Shown here: piece after piece, positions 13,784 to 17,886 of the stretch
Layout: each line of letters begins with the position of its first letter
Numbering within the stretch: the stretch's first letter is position 1
DNA from: Clostridia bacterium
Lineage (GTDB): Bacteria > Bacillota > Clostridia > Oscillospirales > Ruminococcaceae
Reading direction: 5' to 3'
DNA length: 17,886 nucleotides
NCBI GenBank assembly: GCA_003246805.1
Contig: QKDG01000107.1
Coordinates: 1-17,886, forward strand
Program-made: the position numbers and the translations under genes
The notes under the pieces: generated by a model
Told to the model about the DNA's origin: nothing
The model's database searches: none
The model's input: only the letters and a program-made list of their open reading frames with translations

Positions 13784-14992
13784 TTGAAGAGTTATAGTAA
13801 CGGGATGAAGTTCTGGCGGGCAATTAATTTTCCGCTTGTATATCTTGGCATGCAGGTAGTAGTATCGGGGATTGTTTCCTTTGTTTTTGCATTTCTTTAT
13901 ATATTGGCAAATATGCCACAACCCATGGAGAAAATGTACACCCCTGAATTTCAGAATGAAATGATAAGTGCAATGGGGCCGGTAATTATATGGTCGACAT
14001 TAATAAGCGCAATTATATCCGGGTTTATATTTATACTGATTTTCAGGAAGGATAAGCGCGAAAATAATGAATATCACGCAAAGCCAAACCTATTCATTAT
14101 AGCTTGCACAGTTTTCTTTGGCTTTGTATTGCAGATAATGATTTCAGCAATACTTACACTGATTGATGTGAATTCCATTGCTCCTGAATATGTAGAGCTT
14201 ATAAACAGCATTTTTTCCGGCAACATTATTGTTATTATTATAGCGGTTGGGATAATTGTTCCGATAGTTGAGGAGCTTTGCTTCAGGGGAATAGTATTCA
14301 ACAGGCTGAAAAGGGATTTAGCATTATGGCCTGCGGTGGTCATTCAGGCGGTTATCTTCGGGGTTGCACACCTTAATATAGTTCAGGGGCTTTACGCTGC
14401 TTTCCTCGGAATGATTTTTGGGCTTTTATACTACAAATTCAAAAACATTCTGGTTCCGATTGTTGCACATATTGCAGTAAATTCATCTAATTTTGTAATG
14501 CCATATATTTTCAACAGCGAGGAAGCTTTTGTAAACAATGCTTGGATTATAATTTTGGTTTCTGCATTTGTCAGCGCGATTTTAGGCTATGTTTACATGA
14601 AATATCATTGCCCTTTGGTAGAAATTCCTGAAAATATCACTGTGGTAGAAAATATCACAAACAACACAGACGAAGGTTTAAATAGCAATTTGTATTCAGC
14701 CTTTAATGATGAAAATCAAGGAATAGGGTATGTAGAAAACATGGCTGATAATCAGAATAAAAGGACTCATACACCATCGCTTGTTCTAATGATAATAGGC
14801 CTCGTATTTGCTATTCTATTACCACTTGTAACATATCCGTGTAGTATAATCAGCCTTGTAATGAGCATTTCTAAAAAGAAAGAGTATAAAACCAAATTAT
14901 TAATTATACTAAATATTGTTGCTTTAGTTATAGCAATTGTAAATAGTGTTCTTGGAGTTTTAAATTATTTAGGTTATATTCATCTTTATTAA
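13784..14992 (+). CDS. CPBP-family intramembrane metalloprotease with C-terminal DUF4190-like membrane domain
   Basis: 402 residues starting at TTG 13784, chosen because GAGGTG (13772-13777) is 6 bp upstream. Several membrane helices carry the CPBP (Abi/CAAX-protease-like) motifs: EELCFRG with the EExxxR pattern, FGVAHLNIVQG with FxxxH, and HIAVNSSNF with HxxxN. The residues expected at the active site are all present. After the protease domain an Asn/Glu-rich linker (about residues 285-325) leads to a two-helix tail (SLVLMIIGLVFAILLPLV... LLIILNIVALVIAIVNSVLG) that resembles DUF4190 domains. Substrates of such proteins are mostly unknown. It has its own promoter and a conspicuous palindromic operator, separate from the purine operon. 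Confidence 0.9.
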   Translation: MKSYSNGMKFWRAINFPLVYLGMQVVVSGIVSFVFAFLYILANMPQPMEKMYTPEFQNEMISAMGPVIIWSTLISAIISGFIFILIFRKDKRENNEYHAKPNLFIIACTVFFGFVLQIMISAILTLIDVNSIAPEYVELINSIFSGNIIVIIIAVGIIVPIVEELCFRGIVFNRLKRDLALWPAVVIQAVIFGVAHLNIVQGLYAAFLGMIFGLLYYKFKNILVPIVAHIAVNSSNFVMPYIFNSEEAFVNNAWIIILVSAFVSAILGYVYMKYHCPLVEIPENITVVENITNNTDEGLNSNLYSAFNDENQGIGYVENMADNQNKRTHTPSLVLMIIGLVFAILLPLVTYPCSIISLVMSISKKKEYKTKLLIILNIVALVIAIVNSVLGVLNYLGYIHLY

Positions 14993-15005
14993 AAAATACA
15001 AATAC

Positions 15006-15042
15006 CCCCTTATGTAAAAACATAAGGGGATATATTTTTATT
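15006..15042. terminator. Bidirectional intrinsic terminator
   Basis: Perfect 9-bp arms CCCCTTATG (15006-15014) and CATAAGGGG (15021-15029) with a TAAAAA loop. The plus strand continues ATATATTTTTATTT; the minus strand reads into GTATTTGTATTTTTT. It lies between the convergent CPBP and zinc-ribbon genes and can serve both. Confidence 0.88.
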
Positions 15043-15054
15043 TATAATATCATA

Positions 15055-16467
15055 CTAACCTTGTTGAGCTAAGATTTCTTGCTTTTTCTTGTTGCCTTTA
15101 ATGATGTTTGTAATTATAACGGTAATTAGTCCTGCCACAAAAACGCTACCACCAATAATCAATACCTTGAACAACAGCAAGTTTATAAGAACAAGTGCAA
15201 TATTCCCGGTCTGATTCATTCCAAAAACCATCAGCAGCTGTGTAAGAAATAGTGAAGCTATCAAAAGCATATATATACTTCCACAAATCAAAGCGATATA
15301 TCCGATAATAGAAATTGAACCCACAGTATTTCTGTTAAGCTTAAAAATAAAGAAAGCAAAAAGAATAGTCAATATCCCGAATGAAACAACAGTAAGAATC
15401 TGTGCCCATGGTTTTAACAAAAAGCTGTAGCTGTCATAGTTGATTTCGTCAAGCTTATCTTCAATATTATTTTCTGAGAAAGCTTCAATAACTTCGTTGG
15501 CCTCATTATTCAAAAAGCTGTCAATATTATCAAGGTCTTCGTCAGAAAGGCTCACACCAGTAACATCTTCAACCGTATCAACGTGATCCCGAATAAGCTC
15601 AGAAATATCGTCAGCAGTCAATTCATCAATGCTTTCGCCTGTAACAATATAATCAACATATCCTGAGGCTTTTTTTGCAAGGAACTCCTGAAATCCGGCT
15701 TTGTCAAATATTTTTTGCAGGTCTTTTCTCTCAATATCATAGGGAGAATAAGATTGAATGATTTTATAAACAATGTCATTGATATTGTCGTCAGCTTCAA
15801 TAGAAAACCCATCTGATTTAACAGAAGAACCAACCTTGATGCTTAAAACATCAACTTTCTCAAAATCTTTTTCAAGCAAGCCTTTGTTGAGCGATACAAC
15901 CCCGATTAGCGAAGTTATAAACGAAGTTAAAAACAAGAATAAAAATAAAAATGAAAATGCAATTCCAATATAAGATAAAAATCCTTTTTTCTTAACAGGG
16001 ATGGCAAGAGGTTTACCGGTGTTTATATCATAGTAAACAGGCTGATTATAAACAGGTGTCTCAGGCGTAACTGCATTGTTAGGATAAATATCCTGTGCGT
16101 TATATACGGGATAAACTGGTTGCTCCTGATATGTATTTTTTTGCGGTGCAGATAAAGCATCTTCTTGGGATGATGTGCTTTCAAGGCTGATTTCTTCAAT
16201 GCTGTCGGCGCCAGTATCAGTAATCTCATCGTTATTTACAACAGGCTGGATAAGCTCTTCAGCATAAGCTTCATCCGATTCTTGTGCAACTTCATGGCTT
16301 ATTGGCGCCTCTGTTACGGTTTCTTCATATTGTGCCTGCATGGGATTATTAACGGCAGTATTTTCTGCTGGGGAATTACTACTGTTATTGCTTAAAAGCA
16401 TTTCGCCACAATTTGCGCAGAATTTTGATCCATCCTCATTTTTAGAACCACATTTAGTGCAGAACAT
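15055..16467 (-). CDS. Zinc-ribbon membrane protein of unknown function
   Basis: 470 residues. The N-terminal zinc ribbon MFCTKCGSKN...FCANCG has Cys3, Cys6, Cys17 and Cys20. A long acidic, low-complexity linker (about residues 25-155) rich in Glu, Pro, Gln and Tyr contains repeated PVY motifs. One membrane segment follows (about 164-190), then an acidic extracytoplasmic domain of about 150 residues, then three membrane segments in the last 120 residues. Zinc ribbon plus linker plus membrane anchor is a common Clostridial layout for envelope or stress proteins, but I cannot assign a role. The ATG at 16467 has a strong GAGGAGG site and a near-perfect promoter. Confidence 0.85.
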   Translation of the reverse strand: MFCTKCGSKNEDGSKFCANCGEMLLSNNSSNSPAENTAVNNPMQAQYEETVTEAPISHEVAQESDEAYAEELIQPVVNNDEITDTGADSIEEISLESTSSQEDALSAPQKNTYQEQPVYPVYNAQDIYPNNAVTPETPVYNQPVYYDINTGKPLAIPVKKKGFLSYIGIAFSFLFLFLFLTSFITSLIGVVSLNKGLLEKDFEKVDVLSIKVGSSVKSDGFSIEADDNINDIVYKIIQSYSPYDIERKDLQKIFDKAGFQEFLAKKASGYVDYIVTGESIDELTADDISELIRDHVDTVEDVTGVSLSDEDLDNIDSFLNNEANEVIEAFSENNIEDKLDEINYDSYSFLLKPWAQILTVVSFGILTILFAFFIFKLNRNTVGSISIIGYIALICGSIYMLLIASLFLTQLLMVFGMNQTGNIALVLINLLLFKVLIIGGSVFVAGLITVIITNIIKGNKKKQEILAQQG

Positions 16468-16505
16468 AACATTCCTCCTCAGTATTTCCAGTTATTAGTG
16501 TTTTA

Positions 16506-16534
16506 ATTATAACAATAAATGAAAAATATGTCAA
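16506..16534 (-). promoter_or_regulatory. Consensus promoter of the zinc-ribbon gene
   Basis: On the minus strand TTGACA (16529-16534) and TATAAT (16506-16511) are separated by exactly 17 bp, a full match to the housekeeping sigma consensus. Expected start near 16499, about 30 nt before the start codon. Confidence 0.85.
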
Positions 16535-16550
16535 TCATATTAGTGCAATT

Positions 16551-16594
16551 AAAATGTAAAAATTCAGGCATCTGCAAAAAAACAAATGTCTGAA
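16551..16594 (-). terminator. Intrinsic terminator of the DUF4250 gene
   Basis: Read on the minus strand: TTCAG, one mismatch, CAT, a 14-nt T-rich loop, ATG, one mismatch, CTGAA, then TTTTTACATTTT. Stem of 5 plus 3 pairs; modest but correctly placed 10 bp after the stop codon. Confidence 0.5.
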
Positions 16595-16603
16595 AAATAA
16601 TTT

Positions 16604-16789
16604 CTAATCAACAAGTCTGAATTGATTGACAGAAGCTCGATACTCATATTTGATTTTCTTCAATATAAGCACAATTTCATTCTTATCAAAATCATTGTCA
16701 TCACAAAAAGCATCGAGGTCAAGATAATTATCACGAAGCTGCGTGTTTACATAGCTTAACAGGATAGCTGGATTCTGAGGCAGATTCAT
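16604..16789 (-). CDS. DUF4250-family small protein
   Basis: 61 residues matching the DUF4250 pattern I know: MNLPQNPAILLSYVNTQLRD at the start, then LDAFCDDNDFDKNEIV, and an aromatic C-terminal end YEYRASVNQF. Proteins of this small family have no known function. The gene stands alone with its own promoter and terminator; the closest neighbour upstream is the MntR-like regulator (75 nt away, same strand). The AAAGAAG site precedes the ATG at 16789. Confidence 0.85.
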   Translation of the reverse strand: MNLPQNPAILLSYVNTQLRDNYLDLDAFCDDNDFDKNEIVLILKKIKYEYRASVNQFRLVD

Positions 16790-16811
16790 ATATTCACTTC
16801 TTTCAAATTAT

Positions 16812-16849
16812 ATTACTATATATTTACATTTATTATATCATATAGTAAT
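16812..16849. repeat. Inverted repeat flanking the DUF4250 -10 element
   Basis: Perfect 10-bp arms ATTACTATAT (16812-16821) and ATATAGTAAT (16840-16849), 18 bp apart. One arm lies in the promoter spacer and the other downstream of the start. This fits an operator pair, though AT-rich DNA makes chance inverted repeats common. Confidence 0.45.
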
Positions 16850-16859
16850 TTTTAGTCAA
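16832..16859 (-). promoter_or_regulatory. Promoter of the DUF4250 gene
   Basis: On the minus strand TTGACT (16854-16859) and TATAAT (16832-16837) with a 16-bp spacer; start expected near 16825. Confidence 0.65.
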
Positions 16860-16864
16860 GCTGT

Positions 16865-17290
16865 TCAGCTAAAGTTTTTTATTTTTACAATAAAATCCTT
16901 TATGTTATAAACAGTACGTTTATCCAAAAAATGTTCAATTTTTTCGACCTGTTCAAGCTCGTTTTCTGAATTATTAATAAGGCACAATAACTGGTTCAGG
17001 ATATTATGCCGTTCTATAAAATACTCACCAATTTCAATACCTTTTTCGGTAGGAACCACATAACCGTATTTATGATATTCAACCAGTTCAAGCGCTTTTA
17101 AATGATGAAGCATTTTTGTAACCGAGGATTGATTCACATTCAGCTTTATAGCAAGAATATTTACTCTTACAACGGTATTATTTTTATAAAGTCTGCATAT
17201 CATTTCAAGATAATCCTCGTTGGCACTAGTTAGTGCTGAGCTTTGAATCAGCTGATAGCCTTTTAAAGTGCGAAATTCATTAGTGTCCAT
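16865..17290 (-). CDS. MntR/DtxR-family metal-dependent repressor
   Basis: 141-residue DtxR-family protein: a winged helix with recognition segment QSSVTKMLHHLKALELV (about residues 54-70), a dimerisation/metal domain (about 80-141) and no SH3-like third domain, as in MntR. All six ligands of the Bacillus MntR site line up: Asp26, Glu29, His95, Glu116, Glu119 and His120. Asp-to-His spacing is 69, the same as D8-H77 in MntR. The N-terminal extension of about 18 residues (FRTLKGYQLIQSS) is common in Clostridial members. It is transcribed away from feoA, whose promoter region carries a palindrome. It is therefore probably the iron- or manganese-responsive regulator of feoAB and of itself. Which metal it senses in vivo is unsettled. 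Confidence 0.9.
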   Translation of the reverse strand: MDTNEFRTLKGYQLIQSSALTSANEDYLEMICRLYKNNTVVRVNILAIKLNVNQSSVTKMLHHLKALELVEYHKYGYVVPTEKGIEIGEYFIERHNILNQLLCLINNSENELEQVEKIEHFLDKRTVYNIKDFIVKIKNFS

Positions 17291-17336
17291 TTATAACCGC
17301 CCCTGAATTTATTGTGGCAAGTATCATTTATCTTCA

Positions 17337-17342
17337 TATAAT
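17337..17342 (+). promoter_or_regulatory. -10 element of the feoA promoter
   Basis: A perfect TATAAT lies about 57 bp before the feoA ATG. The -35 region is poor (TGTGGC at 17314-17319 for a 17-bp spacer). The start would be near 17349, within the palindrome below. Confidence 0.5.
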
Positions 17343-17345
17343 AGC

Positions 17346-17368
17346 TTTAGGAAATAAAGTTTCCTTAA
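17346..17368. promoter_or_regulatory. Candidate DtxR/MntR-type operator at feoA
   Basis: Arms TTTAGGAAA (17346-17354) and TTTCCTTAA (17360-17368) match at 8 of 9 positions around TAAAG. The TTAGG...CCTTAA pattern recalls DtxR/IdeR-class boxes. It covers the predicted feoA start and lies in the intergenic region shared with the divergent regulator, so it may serve both genes. Which protein binds is inference. Confidence 0.6.
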
Positions 17369-17398
17369 TCAAATATATATTATAAGGTGGCAGATTTT

Positions 17399-17632
17399 AT
17401 GAGTAGCATAACTTCGCTTAACTGCCTAAAGGAAGGACAGAAAGCAAGAGTACACAGTCTTATTTCACAAAATAACATAAAAAGGCGGCTTCAGGATATC
17501 GGCCTAATTGAGGGAACAGAGGTAATCTGCCTGCACAAAAGCCCGATGGGTGACCCTGTTGCGTATCTGATAAGGGGAGCAGTAATAGCACTTAGAGAAG
17601 AAGATTCAAAAACTATAATTGTTTGTAATTGA
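17399..17632 (+). CDS. feoA: Ferrous iron transport protein A, FeoA
   Basis: Small cytoplasmic SH3-like protein that works with the FeoB transporter in Fe(II) uptake. 77 residues from the ATG at 17399, with AAGGTGG at 17384-17390; a GTG at 17387 lies inside that site. Family features: RRLQDIGLIEGTEV (residues about 29-42), the SPMGDPVAYLIRG segment (about 48-60) and ALREEDSKTIIV at the end. A divergent metal repressor and a palindrome upstream suggest induction on metal starvation. The next gene is feoB after an unusually long 188-nt gap. Confidence 0.95.
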   Translation: MSSITSLNCLKEGQKARVHSLISQNNIKRRLQDIGLIEGTEVICLHKSPMGDPVAYLIRGAVIALREEDSKTIIVCN

Positions 17633-17666
17633 CAAAACCTGTTATTAAACAATTACATTTAATATA

Positions 17667-17774
17667 AAAATTCTTGATATTAATTTCGAATGATTTAGGG
17701 GGCGACAGCAAAGCCCCCGAAAAAACACACTATAATTTGTATACAATTGAAGAACAGCTTTTTCTACAAGCTGA
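17667..17774 (+). repeat. Dispersed structured repeat, copy B (between feoA and feoB)
   Basis: Same element as at 2435-2545. It has GATATT at 17676-17681, 22 nt before the G-rich hairpin as in copy A, with arms GGGGGC and GCCCCC around GACAGCAAA (17698-17718). A 15-nt variable stretch, AATTT, AATTGAAGAA (17745-17754) and the invariant GCTTTTTCTACAAGCTGA (17757-17774) follow. Here the 18-mer with its preceding CA gives a perfect 6-bp stem CAGCTT/AAGCTG around TTTCTAC. No clear flanking duplication is visible. Confidence 0.8.
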
Positions 17775-17820
17775 TATATAATAAGTATCCGGTTTAATAA
17801 AAAATAGAGAGGTGTTTGCT

Positions 17821-17886
17821 TTGGGTTTAACAAACAAATCAACAGGCAAAAATGTATCGGAATCAATTATTGAAATAAAAAAGCAG
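17821..17886 (+). CDS. feoB: Ferrous iron transport protein B, FeoB (first 22 codons)
   Basis: A TTG start at 17821 with AGAGAGGTG just upstream opens a frame reading (M)GLTNKSTGKNVSESIIEIKKQ, which runs off the window. The GLTNxSTG opening is the N-terminus I know from Clostridial FeoB proteins, just ahead of the GTPase P-loop. The position after feoA supports it. The GTPase and transporter domains lie outside the window, so this call rests on the opening and on context. Confidence 0.8.
   Translation, partial: MGLTNKSTGKNVSESIIEIKKQ

Noticed and set aside
15773..15973. 66-codon plus-strand frame inside the zinc-ribbon gene
   Set aside because: Antisense shadow with Lys/Asn-rich low-complexity end and no ribosome site.

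Overview
AT-rich chromosomal DNA from a low-GC Gram-positive anaerobe. Shine-Dalgarno sites are strong, and the gene families present (DUF4846, DUF4250, split PurH, CPBP protease, short MntR-like DtxR protein) are typical of Clostridia. An Oscillospiraceae/Ruminococcus-like gut organism is my best guess, but no rRNA is present to settle it. I see no tRNA, rRNA, CRISPR array, or transposase gene.

Layout. (1) 1-876, minus strand: a metal-efflux pair, a CadC/SmtB-type repressor followed by the N-terminal part of a heavy-metal P-type ATPase, with a promoter and operator upstream. (2) 991-2395, plus strand: a membrane pair, a short NfeD protein and an SPFH/band-7 protein. (3) 2396-2923: a long non-coding gap. 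It holds a duplicated terminator hairpin flanking one copy of a structured dispersed repeat, then a promoter and a structured purE leader. The leader has mutually exclusive hairpins, a possible 38-codon leader ORF and an intrinsic terminator. (4) 2924-13551: one long purine operon, purE-purC-purF-purM, four non-purine genes (DUF4846 lipoprotein, two membrane proteins, a methyltransferase), then purN-purO-like-purH (formyltransferase only)-yjbR-purD. (5) 13702-14992: a CPBP-family membrane protease behind a 33-bp palindrome. (6) 15055-16789, minus strand: a zinc-ribbon membrane protein and a DUF4250 protein. (7) 16865-17886: a divergent MntR/DtxR-type regulator and feoA-feoB, with a candidate metal-regulator operator between them. 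A second copy of the dispersed repeat lies between feoA and feoB.

The pur genes supply most steps from PRPP to IMP. PurF makes phosphoribosylamine, PurD makes GAR, PurN formylates GAR, PurM closes the imidazole ring, PurE and PurC make SAICAR, the PurH formyltransferase makes FAICAR, and the PurO-like protein closes it to IMP. FGAM synthetase (purL/S/Q), purB and purK are not in this window. The bifunctional PurH of most bacteria is split here into two neighbouring genes.

The strongest unusual signals are a roughly 110-nt structured repeat found at two places 15 kb apart, one copy sitting between perfect 22-bp duplications of a terminator stem-loop, and the purE leader, whose architecture is that of a riboswitch or attenuator but which matches no aptamer I recognise.
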